From positions 124,001 to 188,000 of the forward strand of contig JAFISE010000043.1 of NCBI GenBank assembly GCA_022560025.1: 64,000 nt of DNA. Direction: 5' to 3'. Shown in pieces: positions 41,235-53,122 of the stretch. Both the position numbers and the translations under genes were made by a program. The stretch's first letter is position 1, and every line of letters starts with the position of its first letter. The notes below the pieces were generated by a model. It worked only from the letters and a program-made list of their open reading frames with translations, had not been told where the DNA came from and ran no database searches. Origin of the DNA: Stagonosporopsis chrysanthemi (lineage: Eukaryota > Ascomycota > Dothideomycetes > Pleosporales > Didymellaceae).

Positions 41235-42984
41235 CTAGTTGCTGCTTCCGCCACAGCAGAGAACCCTGGTAAGCTTCTGCATGAAACCCTCCTTCTCAGG
41301 CTCCTGCCGCCTCGGCTGCTGAGCGCTCGGGCTCTCTGTAGGTGTCACGCGGTTCTGAGTTTGGTTCAGATTCGGCTGGCTGTGTTGGAATTGAGCCTGG
41401 TTTGAGGCTGCGTCGGGGGGTGCTAGCTCGCCCATGCTCTTTCGCTTGACCTCCGCCCCACGTGCTGCTTGGTCCCTTGGGCTTCGTCCGGGCTGGGCTC
41501 GTGTCGCTCCTGGCTTTGGGAGAGGCTCGTTTAAACGGTGGTGGTCGACGGGCAGATGCGTCTTGGGCTGCCTGTGAGGCTGGCCATGGACATTGACTGC
41601 GGTAGAAGAGTTCTGGTGGACGTTGGAATGGTGCATCTGCTGGACTGCCGAGGGGTGGGATTTCATTACCTCCCAGCCCTTGCCATTGTTCAGCTTCATC
41701 CAGTCGTACTCTCCATCCTCAACCTCTCCAGTGCTCTTGAGCGCCTGGGTGAAGAGCTCGCGTAGGTAGTCGTAGTCGGGTGTATCCTCGAAGCCGAGGT
41801 TGCGGACATAGCTCAAGTATTTATTGAATTCCTCTGTGAGATGTTAGCCACGCTCGACAGCACTGATTTGACGTGCTTGGAACGTACCGGGAAAGCTGTC
41901 GCAGAGATCCTTAATTGGGGTCGTCTGCTTCTTCTCGCCAATCTTCTCGTACTTCTGCTTGTTGGTTGCGGCCTTGAGACCCTGCCATGGGAGACCTCCT
42001 CGGAGGAAGTACATGAAGACGTGACCCAAGGCTTCCAGGTCGTCCCTACGAGACTGTTCGCGCCCAAGATGGGTGTTGATACTCATGTAACGCGCAGTAC
42101 CAGAGAGAGACTTGCGCTCCCTGTACGGGATGTGCTGCTTCGTCTTGGGGTCACGATATTGCTTTGCCATACCGAAGTCCACGACGTGAATCACATTAGC
42201 GCTCTTAGAGCCTGGTCGGCCAATGAGGAAGTTATCAGGCTTGATGTCGCGATAGATGAGGTTCTTCTCGTGGATGGTTTGAACTCGCGAAAGCTGCACA
42301 CATGTTAGAGATTACAAGTCACGACAGCACAGAATGCACTAACCATCTGCTTGGCAACCATGACTACAGTCTTGATCGAGAACTTCCTGTTGCAGTGGTC
42401 GAAGAGGTCCTCCAAACTGGGGCCCAGCAGGTCAATGACCAGGATGTTGTGCAGACCCTCCTGGCCGAAATAGTAAACATTAGGGATCCCGGCTGCGAGA
42501 AGTCAGTTGAGTCCGTATGTATGGTTCAGAGCAAGTAAATCGGCAGGCAGGCAGGCAGGCAGGCAGGCTGATGGGCAGCCGTGGCCAGTTGACGGCGTCA
42601 ACGCATCGGTCCAACGACAGCAACGTGGAGACGATTGTGCGAAAGGTGCCTGCAGCGGGCGTTGCGGCGTGTGCATGTACATGTACATGTATGCCAAGGC
42701 AGCGTCCAACGTGCAGACCGTGCCTCCTCTCGCTCGAACGGGCGACATGAGGTGGAATAGGGGCAGCGAGAGAACTTACGGCAGCCCACGAGGATCTTGT
42801 ACGTGCGGTACTCATCGCGCAGTTGGGGGGCGTCGCTCTTGCGCGGCTCAAACTTGATGGCAACCTGCTGCTGGTTGAGCAGATTGGTGCCCTCGAAGAT
42901 GACGCCAAAGGAGCCCTCGCCGATCTTCTTGCCGACGCGGTAGTGGACGCCGACGACGTTGGAGGAGGTGCTGCCGCTCGCCAT
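41235..42984 (-). CDS. YCK2: casein kinase 1, palmitoylated YCK type
   Basis: Exons are 42984-42780, 42492-42344, 42293-41888 and 41833-41235, giving 452 residues. Kinase motifs are G-K-K-I-G-E-G-S-F-G-V-I-F-E-G, V-A-I-K-F-E, Y-R-D-I-K-P-D-N-F-L-I-G, V-D-F-G-M-A-K and the CK1-typical L-S-G-T-A-R-Y-M-S-I-N-T-H. The tail is Gln/Pro/Asn-rich and ends in R-V-L-C-C-G-G-S-S-N; the Cys pair is the expected palmitoylation site of plasma-membrane CK1 (yeast Yck1/2, Aspergillus CkiA). Such kinases act in polarity, endocytosis and nutrient signalling. Intron 1 is long (287 nt) and holds a CAGG repeat; intron 2 has a GTTAGT donor. Confidence 0.95.
42542..42568. repeat. (GCAG)n microsatellite in kinase intron 1
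   Basis: About seven GCAG units (GGCAGGCAGG...), inside intron 42493-42779. A short TACATG repeat lies at about 42675-42691 in the same intron. Confidence 0.8.
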
Positions 42985-44573
42985 GGTGGGTGGAGGGAAG
43001 CGTGCGGGTGCTGCAGCTGGGGGAGCGGGCGGGGGACGCAGGAGAGGCGCGGTGCGGTGAGCGATGAAGGTCGAAGGGCGGCTGCGGAGGTCGGCTGGGG
43101 CTATGCAGGCCGGCACGGCGTGTCCTGGGGCGGCTCAAGGGCGTCTCTCTGGGGGCACTCCACGGGCGGGCGACAGGCTGCAGCAGCAGGCAGCTGGGCA
43201 AACAATGCAGAGTATCGCTGCGCGGGCAAAACAATGGGCGGAGGTGAGGACAGGAGAGCGATCGACTCGCGGTGGAAAAGACCTGGGGTGCCAGTGTAGA
43301 CGAGTCGAACACAGGCGGCTGGACTGGCTGGACAGGCGCTAAGCCCGCTTCAGCCACTGTCAGTGCGCCGTGGACAGCCTGCGCTCCGCTAGCCTTCACG
43401 GCGGCAGTGTGCCAGAGGGAGCGCCCTGGACATGCACGCCTCGACAGCCCTGACTGCTGGCCCACCGTGAGCGCTGCCCGCTCGAGCCGGCGCTCGCTGG
43501 AGCTGGCGGTGGCGGGCGCTGGTGTTGTGCCTGCCAGCGACCCTTCGTCGTACCTGCGTTCTCTGGCCATTCCTTCGGCCGCAAGCTCATTTAGGAAGTA
43601 ACGTCCTGCGAATCGCGCTCCTTCGCCCTCTCTCTCGGGCGCGCTGCACAGCCAGCTCGACGACGATGCCCGTTGACGTGGTCGCTCCGCCTCATTGCTG
43701 CTGCTGCTGCCGCCGCCGCCGCACTGCGCATCACCGCACCGCACTGCACACGTTCGCTGCGCCGTGGTGCGCCGCCCTGCTCCTTTCCGTGATGCAATTC
43801 CGCTGCCATGCCGGGACCTGGGCAAGTGGACTGCCTGCACCGAATAAGCGGCTGCTCAAGCCACACTCTGCCCCGAACAGGTCTCGCCCCACCTCAGAAA
43901 TGAACTGGTTCGCGTCCATTCAAGGTCTGGAACCGTTGTGCAGTCTGTGCAGGCGTGCCGGTGCCTTTTGTGTATCGACATATCTCTGTCTCTGTCCATC
44001 GAAGTGCGTGTCGGCAGATGCAGCAAATTGACTGAGGTCATGTAAAGTCACGATCCGGTATTTGGGAGATGCAGTGCCTGCAGACCATGACGTCGCGTCT
44101 ACTGCCGATGCTGCACTCTTCCTTAACATGGCCTTCTCGTCGCAGCATGTGCTGGCTGGCCCGTGCGCCTCTATACATGTTTGTGTACATGACCCGAGCC
44201 AAACGTGAGCGAGCAGTGACCGCTCAGCCGTGGCGTGTTCAAGGCTCGAGGGACCCGAGGGTCTTCAGCGCAACACAGTCACGGACAGCATAAATGTGGT
44301 CTTTGAACTCCTCATCAAACAAGCCAAGTCAGATAAGACTGCTTGTTATGCCTCCTGTAGGGGTAGCATGCTTAAATTCGGCATGTTTGTACCACCGAGA
44401 CGCCTGTCGTCCAATCGCTATTGCTTCAGAAAACATGAAATCAAAAACAAACGAGAAGCGCCGTTGCAGACTTCTGTGCTCTTTTTGAAACGCCATGCCC
44501 AATGCTTTCCTATGCTGTTCGCTCCTTCGGAGCATGAACCCTCGCCTTCGAAGCCCTAATGGCCATACATCTC
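42985..44573. other. long 5' region of casein kinase gene
   Basis: 1.6 kb between the kinase ATG and the NUP133 stop. It is G/C-rich and Ala/Arg-biased in several frames. A 330-codon minus frame (42848-43840) overlaps kinase exon 1 in the wrong phase and has no motif. It probably holds a long leader and promoter. Confidence 0.45.
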
Positions 44574-47500
44574 CTAAGATTCCTGCATCACCATATCCTG
44601 TTCCTGGTCAACGCCGTTCACAGCACCGACCGCAGTGGCGGAAGCATCGGCTACGAGATCTTCCTCTTCACCGCCAGACTCTGTCTGGGCGGACGACCCT
44701 CGTCGTGTGGCCCTACGTTCCCTCACATAGGCGTTCTTTCCGGCTCTACAAGCCGCCTTGAACCACTGGTCGAGTCGGTTCTTCTCAAGGTTCTCTTGCA
44801 GGATCTCATCATCGAGCAAGTTGTCCTTGATGATCGGCTCACGAAGGTCTTCCAACGGGAAGCGCACACAAAGCTCTCCGTGTGTGCCACCTGCCCCGAG
44901 CAAAGCCGTCAGCTGTTTAGGCCAGACCACACGGTTGTGCTCGTCGTTATCTAAAATGTGTTAGCCACTTGTACACTTTCCATGAAAGGCAAACTCACCA
45001 ATCAACCTCATGAGGCCCCGAAAAGTCCAGCCAACATGGGTAGAACTCAAGAACTGGTCAAGTGTCTTGTCAGACATGTCCTTCGTATTGTTAATCTCAG
45101 CCCAGTTGTCCTTGTTGCACAAGCGCTTCCAGATGAGCTTCAGGAGCCCATCTCGTGTTGTGCGGTGAATGCTGGACCAGTTGGCAGCGAGAACCCTTAG
45201 TGCGAATGTAAACTCGTTGGACTGTATCACGGACATAGGTTCTCTGTCACCAGTGTCGTTCATAAGGGTAAGAACGTCGATCGTCAGCGCCGGATCAAGG
45301 ACCTTGTGGTGGATGAGATTCTCGAAGCCTTCGCGAAGGAGTGACATGTGTGCCGGTCGAGCTTCGATACGACCTTTGGCGTACTCTTCCATAAGAAGAT
45401 CCACAGCAACCGCATCATCCAGTGCTCGTTCGAATGTTGTTGACAGGTGGTCGTACAATAGTCCCTGAATAGTGGCATACTCCCACTGATCCTGCACGAT
45501 CTTGTAGTTCTTGTCTCGCACCTTCTCTGCCTTGGTCGGCTCATGAGAGTCGTCCGGCTGCGCCTGGCCAGGCTTCTCCTCCTTCTGACAAAGCATTGCT
45601 AACTTACACATGGACAGCTCAACTTTTTTGCACCACACATTTGTCTCTTGTTTATCCGCTGTCTCGAAAAGAGCTTGAGCAGCCGCTTCGAAATCATTTT
45701 CGCCGGATACTTCGTTGATCCATCTGAGTCTAGCACGCGATGGGTTTGCACGCGATGGTTCTGCACGCAGAAACCTACTCAGAGCCGGCTGGTTCAGATG
45801 CTCGGGCTCGAACATCTGTGCCGCCTTGCCTTCCTTGATGTGCTTGAGGTAAAATGCTTCGGCCCAATCATCTCCGTATGTGTCGAAATACCGGCTGATG
45901 CGCTCCTTTATCTTCTTGAGCTTGACGGTGCTCTCGGCAATTTCCATTTTACTGCGAGTCGATGCCTTCTCTTTCTCAAGCCAGATCCTCTCATCCCAAA
46001 CCAAGTTCACGAGTGTTGGCATGTCCTTGTAGTATTCAGCCAAGTTCATGCCTTCTGTCGCCAGACCAAGTTCCATAAGACCGCAGATGTGCTCCGGTCG
46101 GACCTTGTTGTTCCACTCATCTCGAAGAATACGCCCGTTATCTCGTGACTTCTCATCAGGCCGCTCAAGCAACCACTGAAAGCGCTCGACGTGACTCTGG
46201 CAGCCGATTCGGACCATACGAGGACTGTCTTTAGCGATCTTCTGTGACAATATTTCCTGGAGACCCTCTTCGTAACTCTCAACCGCTAGATTACGTCCAA
46301 CATCTACAAGACTACGCACAGAGCTGACAATGTTGTGTGAAGAGGTCCAGAAGACTGGAAGCTCGTCATAACCTTGGCCCGGCTTGAGGATGCCGTCTTC
46401 CAGAGACTGAGGATCAAGGCCGTATAGTTCAGTATTCGCCTGCCGGAAATGAAACGCTGTTTCCAGAGTCACAAGCATGACATCAGATGCTTCGCTGAGC
46501 CGCTGCATGACAGCAGGTCGTTCTTTCCCGCCGTCTTTCATGTAAAAGGTGCGCAGGAAGTTCCAGCCCCATGGGATGAGGACGTCAATTGTGTTGACAT
46601 CTCGAACAAAGTACTGGCGCACCGGATCGGTCTCGCCAAGAGCAGGATTGATAGGTGTCTTGTAGCGTTCGTGCATTGCTTTGATGATGTCGCTCATTAG
46701 AACTTTCTCGGGATATGCGTGTGGATGTGCCTGCTGATCCTGTAGTTTCGCTTCGTACCAGTTCCAGAGTTTGTGCGCAGCAGCAAGCTTCTCAGCATGC
46801 GACAACAGTCGCCATTTCGTCGAGAAGGGCAAAGAAGGGTAGTCGGATCGCAAACTCGATATGAGAGTCCGCAAAGCAGCAGCACGTGTCTTGAATTGTT
46901 CATCCATGGAAGAGGTAACCTTGTCCAGGTAATCGTAGGAGGAGCGCAAAATGCCCAAGCTAACATCGACGGCTGCCTGCGCTGTCTCTTCTTCAGAGAA
47001 AGTAAATCGCGACTTGACAGAAAAGTCGAGGATATTGCCTGGTTTCGAGCTGAAGAAAGTGCCTTGTTCCAGCTTACTCCGAGCTGTGACTTTGAGTCTT
47101 TCGACATTTGACTCATCCGTGCTCGGAGGTTGCGCACTGAACTGTAAGATGCCGGCCCCCTGGACGAAGAGCAACGCTGTGGCCTTCCTCTCCTTACGGG
47201 TGGTTCCTGCTGTAGACACTCCGCATACAACAACATTGAGCTCTTCTCGAAAATACACGGCGTCTTGGAATGGCAAAGTGGACCTTCCGGAATCCGCAAG
47301 AAGCTGTGTCTCGGGTGTCTCTTCCGGCTGCGCTAAAGATGCGATAACAACAGCTCCGGGAAATTGTACAAAGGCTGTGTGTCCAGGCTGGGGAAGTAGG
47401 AGTGTTCCGGTTGGTTCAGCAGGCAGGCGCTCCTGTTGGAAAGTCTTGATCGGAATCGTCCTGCTAATTGTGCCTCTTGAAGTCGTCAAGTCCAATTCCA

Positions 47501-48733
47501 ACAATGAGTAATCAAGTGTATGGCGTCCGAATAAAGCCACAAGTACTAGGCAGTTGACCGATCCTGCCGTCCGCGGTTGTTCTGTGATAGCAAAGTCTAA
47601 AACCTGAATATCGGATTGAGAACGTAGCTCAGACGGGATCCCAACCTGTACGGCCGAGAGCATCTCATCGTGAACATCGACCTCGTGTTTGAAGATCTGT
47701 TGCCCGGACCAGCTCAAGTCCCATGATTGAAAGACGCCGTTCTTTGTTGTTGTGATTACCTCCATCTGCCCCTTTGTGTCGGATGCGCGCGCTTTAACAG
47801 ATGCGACAGTCATTCGAATGGCACCTCCTAGCAGCCCTCGTAGACTGAAAAGGCTGCTGTTTGAGCTGTTGGGCCCGTTCAGAACTGTGGCGCTGACGTG
47901 CGGTCGTCCTTGCGAATCGCGCAGGGTCAACTGCGCAAGCCTGCCGCTGCTGAAGTTGAGGATAAATCCAGCGTGTTCGATATCGATCAGATCGGTAATG
48001 ATCTCTCCAGAGTATAGCTTTAGACTACCATCCACTCCCTGATGTCGCTGAGGATACATGCTCCGGGCCTCTGCATTGTCGATGTTGTCCCAAAATGTAA
48101 TCCTGCCGCTCGATGGTGCAACTGCGACAACACCGTAGTCATTTGTAGGGCCGTTTCGAACGATTGCGCCTAGAGGGAGTGGGTCTGTCGGCCGTAGGTC
48201 GAAGGGTAAGGGCAGGGTGACGACTTTCGTAGGCCCTGTCGCGCTACTGTAGTCCCAGATGAGGGCGCGGTCGGTCGTGAATGCAAGGGCCAGACCGGCG
48301 GACGAGACCGCAGAAGCGGTGTACGGTATGCGCGTCAACGCTGAAGGGAAACCAGGCAATTTCCTCACGCTGTAATTGGCGTTCTTGGTCTAATTGAAAT
48401 CAGTCTACTACCTCTAAGCTCACAGTTGGAACTGACCAAGTACTGCGTGCTGTCTTCCTTCAGAGTCCTTTTTGGCGGTGTCTTCTTCTCGCGAACGGGT
48501 ATGTCGACTATGACGAGTGAATTCTCGGCGCTCTCAAGACCAGCGTGTTCGTTCGTGATGGCGCTGCCATTTAGCTTCAGATCTGAACCAGCGGTGACCT
48601 GTGACGCTCCATCTTCGGCAATTTTACTGCGTTTCCGTCGCGGCTGGTCGTGCCCATTCGAGTCGCGCTGGCGTCGTCGGTTTCCGCGCAAGGAACTGCG
48701 CGCGCTCTGTAGCGACGCTTCCGGCGAGAACAT
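44574..48733 (-). CDS. NUP133: nucleoporin NUP133
   Basis: Exons are 48733-48437, 48389-44999 and 44950-44574 (introns 47 and 48 nt), giving 1354 residues. It starts M-F-S-P-E-A-S-L-Q-S-A-R-S followed by a basic stretch, then a beta-propeller (for example A-L-I-W-D-Y, S-G-R-I-T-F-W-D). The second half is an all-helical stack ending in a region with W-K-R-L-C-N-K-D-N-W and A-Y-V-R-E-R-R. Nup133 is the tip of the Y-complex of the nuclear pore scaffold. The length agrees with filamentous homologues. Confidence 0.93.
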
Positions 48734-49263
48734 TATGGGGCGTGGAAGTGTTCGAGTGAAATTGACGCGAAAGGCGCGCCGACGATAAGGGTGGCTCCGC
48801 GATGTGAAGAGGTGGTTGACAGCTCGTGTGTACCTTGTGTTTTCGAGCTCAGCGACAGGGATCTTCGGGCGACGCACCTTGGCGAGCCCGCGGAGTTAAC
48901 AGTACAGCTTCACTTCTTTTCACCTTCACGGATTCTTGCTAGCAGCGACTTCTCAATCTCGGCAAGCTGGAGCATTTGCCGTATCATGAATTGTCGTACC
49001 CTGTTGCCCGACTTGACTTGCAGGTCGAGAAGCGCCTTCAAGGCATCTATGGCTAGGCCAGCGAGGCCTTCGAAAGATACTCGTGACAAGGTCGATCCTG
49101 ACACCCGTCACAATCCACCTCGAAAGCCGTATAACAGCGATCTTCCAACGTATAATAAGCGGAACTGTCGGCAGATGTCGATGGTGCCAGGACACGACGA
49201 TTATGCAGGACCTCCGTCGCTTGAACAGCACTCAATCTGTGAGAACTCAATTCCACTACCGCC
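48734..49263. other. intergenic, possible helical coding remnant
   Basis: 530 bp between the NUP133 start and the SDR stop. On the minus strand 49104-48910 an ATG-less frame reads as an amphipathic helix (L-L-D-L-Q-V-K-S-G-N-R-V-R-Q-F-M-I-R-Q). A plus frame (48791-49411) runs antisense to it. Neither has a start or a family I know. Confidence 0.4.
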
Positions 49264-50249
49264 TTACAGCTTTGCCTTTGAATCTTCTCCCAGACGATCA
49301 AATAGTGGTGCTGCCCTCCCTCCTCTGAACAAACTCAACATTTCCTTGCCCATCCACTGCCCTCTGCTCTTAGCAAGACCCCGTTCCAGGTCCGCAAACT
49401 TGTCTCCTTGAATCAGTAGACCAGCGCCGTTCGCTTTTTTCCTTTCATTGAAGAGCCAACAGACCGCCAATGCAATACTTTCTGGCTTGTTGATGGGGAC
49501 ACCTTTGGCAGCCATTTCCTTAGCATAGACTTCAGCCGGACCGCCGAGGCGCCTGTTGTTGGCTGTCAAGATAGGCGTGACTGTGATTGCTGGAGCAATC
49601 ACAGAGATGGAAATGCCTACTTTTGTGCATTCCTGCTTCAGGGCGCGCATCAGACCTACGACACCTGTTCATTGTCAGCATTAATCTGGACGCTTCTGCT
49701 TTGTGATAATTCACCATGCTTCGCAGCGCTATACAGCGGCGCTCCGGCACTTGCCAAGTAGCCCGCCAGGCTCGCTGTCAGCACAATCTCACCCCCATCT
49801 TGATTCTTCTTTAAATAATGGATCGCAAGCTTGGTTGTATCGCTTGCTGCATCCATGTCAATGTTCAGAACTCTTCGGTCCGGCTCTTTCAGCTTGCCAT
49901 CGCCATCGAGTTCATCTGTAAAGAACTGTTCGCCATGCTCTGCAATTCCGGCGTTTACAAATACACAATCAATTCGTCCGAAGCGCGCGTGAGCAGCTTC
50001 GAAGCCGGTACGCTGTGATGTCCAGGAAGTGATGTTGCAAGTGTGCACAAGGAGGTGTGCCGGGTCATGTTTGAGAGTTTTAGGTGGAGGATTAAGGTCG
50101 ATGAGAACGAGGTTGTGATGTGGGTTTAGCGTGGACAGGAGCTGTGCTGTTGCGAGGCCGATGCCAGATGAGCCACCGGTAATGACGATAGTCTTTGGTG
50201 TCGACTTGAGGGTGTTCAAATCCTCTACGTTCGGCTCGAAGAGTGTCAT
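49264..50249 (-). CDS. short-chain dehydrogenase/reductase
   Basis: Exons are 50249-49715 and 49664-49264. The 50-nt intron joins S-A-A-K-H-G to V-V-G-L-M-R-A-L, giving 311 residues from the ATG at 50249. The NAD(P) motif is I-V-I-T-G-G-S-S-G-I-G; a D (V-L-I-D-L-N) after strand 2 suggests NAD preference. N-A-G-I-A-E, a Ser (T-A-S-L-A), and the catalytic Y-S-A-A-K are present. It resembles 15-hydroxyprostaglandin-dehydrogenase-type classical SDRs of fungi. The substrate is unknown. No biosynthetic cluster surrounds it. Confidence 0.92.
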
Positions 50250-50960
50250 TTTGGTCACTACGATAACGCGGATTGGAAAGTAAGAACTGAGATCTGTGAC
50301 TACAGGGTACCAAGAAGAACCGAGGCTTGGTACACGACTTCGCTGATGGTGTTTCTGGTCGTAGGAAAATCTTTGTCCTTATTCAAGAAGGACGACAACA
50401 AAAAGTTGGCAGGGTGGAGAAGCCAGGAGGATAAGGTTGATCGCGTATATAACTACCACGCTCCTAGGTACCTAGGTAGATGGGCAATGTTTACCGACAT
50501 GCGGGGTCGGCATTCGTGAAGAGCACCAAAGCTGACTCGGAGTCTCAGATGCATAGCTGACAGCAAACTTTTCAACGACTTTGACTCATTGTATTCGTTA
50601 ATGCGAAGTGCCCGAGTATCTACGATTTGTTATATGGCTTTGCATAAAGACAGTTGTAGATGGGAGCTCTCGGGCATGACGAATGCGTCTCGACGCTGGA
50701 ATGGAGTGCGAAAGTTCCGTCACATTCAGCAAGGGAATCCGAGAGTGGCAGCAAGAATATTGTTCTCAAATCATTGTGCCCTGCATGGTGAAAGCTAAAT
50801 GCTACCACTCAAGTCTGACCTAGGCGGTGGTAGGGGGTGTCGCGCACGGGCCAAGATCAATCGACCACCTGGCGACACGGTCTCAAGATCAACAGGTGCT
50901 CAGTGAACCAGTCCTTACACTCCGCGAACGTACAATTTTGCGCGGAGCAAAGCAATCACC
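50250..50960. other. intergenic, divergent promoter region
   Basis: SDR / p24 upstream region. It contains the perfect 14-bp palindrome CCTAGGTACCTAGG at 50463-50476 and a TGACTCA at 50582-50588. No gene is seen. Confidence 0.5.
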
Positions 50961-51737
50961 ATGTGGAAACCTACAGTCCTGCTCGCTGCTGCGCTGGCAG
51001 TCCCCGCCCAGGCGCTGCACTTCTTCATTGATGGCGCAGTCCAGAAGTGCTTCTTCGAAGAGCTTCCCAAGGACACTTTGGTCGTTGGTACGACAGTTTC
51101 AGTCGCCAGCCCGCGCCCAGCACACATCTGACAGCATACAGGACACTACCATGCCGAAGTATGGAGCGACGCAACTAAATCATTCGTATCAAACCCAGAC
51201 ACTGGTGTCTTCATCACCGTCGAGGAGACATTCGATAACAACCACCGCATTGTCGCCCAGCGCGGTTCGCGCGAGGGCAAATTCACCTTTAGTGCCGCCG
51301 ACTCGGGCCAGCACCGTATTTGCGTCACTCCCCAGAACGTGCAGAGTGGAGGATGGTTAGGAAGCGGCATTCACGGCTCAGTCAAATTTACGCTGGACAT
51401 GGCCATTGGAGAGACGAGCAGGATCGAGAGCACAGACAAGGCGCATGTCCAGACATTGACCGAGAAAGTGCAGGACTTGAATTCGAGGTTGCAGGACGTC
51501 AGGCGCGAGCAGATCTTCCAGAGGGTAAGTCATCTTCCACGCTTATGCTGTTCTAAAGAGCCTTAGCAACCACTAACAAATGCACAGGAGCGCGAAGCCG
51601 AGTTTCGCGACCAGTCTGAGAGCACAAATTCGCGTGTCGTTCGGTGGACTCTGATCCAGCTCGGCGTCTTGGGTGTCACTTGCGCGTGGCAACTGACGCA
51701 TTTGCGCGCATTCTTCGTGAAGCAGAAGCTTGTATGA
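50961..51737 (+). CDS. ERP1: p24-family cargo receptor, alpha type
   Basis: Exons are 50961-51087, 51142-51524 and 51588-51737 (introns 54 and 63 nt), giving 219 residues. A signal peptide (M-W-K-P-T-V-L-L-A-A-A) is followed by a GOLD domain (K-C-F-F-E-E-L-P-K-D-T, then R-I-C-V-T) with its Cys pair. A coiled coil (L-T-E-K-V-Q-D-L-N-S-R-L) and one membrane helix come next. The short tail ends F-F-V-K-Q-K-L-V, close to the alpha-p24 signature (F-F-E-A-K-K-L-V). These proteins cycle between ER and Golgi in COPII/COPI vesicles and select cargo. Yeast counterparts are Erp1, Erp5 and Erp6; which one is not decided. Confidence 0.92.
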
Positions 51738-52885
51738 GTAGACGATGAATCCGGTCGGGAGAGGCAATACCATACAGGAAAGGAAGGACGCGTGCTGGGT
51801 CACAATCATCGATGCATTGAACTGCAGGTACCGGCGTTGGAAAAGGTATTAGGGTTAGCGTTTGACATTGAACCAAGCGATGCATATTTGCTCAGATGCG
51901 TGTGCAAGTCATGAGATGATGTGTTGGTTCGTCTGGAAGCATCTCCACTGCTTTCGCGACGATGCAAAGATCAGAACGCGGCGAAATTGTGACCCTCGCA
52001 CATCACAGCAAAAGTTGCATATGAGCCATCAAGTACCTTGTCCCTATGAGGTCGTTCTAGTGATGGTGCAAAACATCTATCATAATCGATCACTTCCGTA
52101 ATAACACACTGACTAATACAAGAAAAACACAAAGTACTGCACCACATACCTCTGTCTATCTCAGCAGTAAGTTTCCATGTCACCGATCCCTCCCTCAGGT
52201 CGGGCGAGGGGTAAATCCCGGGCTTGGTTCTTCGCAATCGACCGCTCCGTAAGGCTCCCCAATGGCTGAACTGTGATGATTCGTTGAACAGGACTGCGCT
52301 CGTGGAGTCAAAACCATGACCCGATCCCCAACCTGAGATCTAAGCCTCTCGCATGCGATCACGAGGTACAGCTGCAGCCTACAGTTGTGCCATCCTTTTC
52401 CGTGCATAATCTTACTTATCTACAAGCTGGCGTCTCTCAATGTTGGCAGTGTAGGCAGCCGCAGTCACGTGCCTTCCCGGATATCAAGTGAAGTTTGAGC
52501 AACGGGTGGATCCCGCTCTGAGGGAGAATTTCCTACGGACAAGTTGAGATCATGGATTGAAACCCGATGTTGTGCTATTGATTTTACCCATCCCTTCAGC
52601 TAGACTTGCTCAGTAATTCGTCGTCGCCACTTCGGCTTGAGCAGGGCCTTCCATCCGATCACTACACTTCGCCAACCTCCGAACCCTCTTTACTCATACT
52701 CATGTACGTCATGTCTCATAGGAAAGTCGGATTTCTCTTACCTGCAGCGCGCCCTGCAGGCAGCGATTTCACGTGCGCTCCACCCTGTCCCACTCTCTTC
52801 GTTCACCCAGCAACGGCGCACTAGTAGCTAGCGCTCTCCTCACGCATATATAAACCCGCCATTCCTCGCCCTCTCTTGAATTCTT
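51738..52885. other. intergenic upstream of U2
   Basis: 1.15 kb without a supported protein gene. Frames are short and have no motifs. It ends with the U2 promoter. Confidence 0.45.
52847..52854 (+). promoter_or_regulatory. TATA box of the U2 snRNA gene
   Basis: TATATAAA lies 32-39 bp before the inferred 5' end of U2 at 52886, the spacing expected for RNA polymerase II initiation. Confidence 0.7.
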
Positions 52886-53122
52886 TAGCTCTCTTTGCCT
52901 TTTGGCTTAGATCAAGTGTACGTTTATCTCTACCTTTCTAATTATCATGTCTGTTACTGACTCCCATTTTAGGTAGTATCTGTTCTTTTCAGTTTAATCT
53001 CTGAAATTCCACTACGGTGGTTCAATGATTAAATTACTTTTTGCAACCAGCCTTTGGGTCACTGGGCTTGCTCATACTCATTGGCACAGTGTCGCCGGTA
53101 TTGCACTACCTCCGGTGTACGC
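52886..53122 (+). ncRNA. U2: U2 spliceosomal snRNA, interrupted by an intron
   Basis: The exon before the intron reads GCCTTTTGGCTTAGATCAAGT. This is the conserved stem I and U2/U6 helix I region, nearly identical to yeast and human U2. After the intron comes GTAGTATCTGTTCTTTTCAG (branch-point-recognition sequence and stem IIa). Stem IIb has CCAC-TACG-GTGG (53009-53020), a UNCG-type hairpin. An Sm-like ACTTTTTG (53036-53043) follows. Stem-loop IV is CGCCGG...CCGGTG (53093-53117) with loop TATTGCACTACCT, differing from the human U2B''-binding loop at one position. Ends are estimates: the 5' end is set so that the exon-exon junction equals human U32|G33, and the 3' end is just after stem IV. 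The mature RNA would be about 182 nt. Confidence 0.93.
52918..52972 (+). other. U2: spliceosomal intron inside the U2 snRNA gene
   Basis: 55 nt with donor GTACGT, branch TACTGAC (52955-52961, A at 52960), and acceptor TTTTAG 12 nt later. Its removal joins ...GATCAAGT to GTAGTATCTG..., exactly the universal U2 sequence. Without removal the RNA lacks a continuous U2/U6-BPRS segment. All three splice signals are better than average for this window. Confidence 0.9.

Noticed and set aside
42848..43840. 330-codon minus frame upstream of casein kinase
   Set aside because: Overlaps kinase exon 1 in another phase; Arg/Ser/Pro-rich composition with no motif, typical of G/C-rich leader.
48791..49411. 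206-codon plus frame between NUP133 and SDR
   Set aside because: Runs antisense into the SDR coding end and has no family motif.
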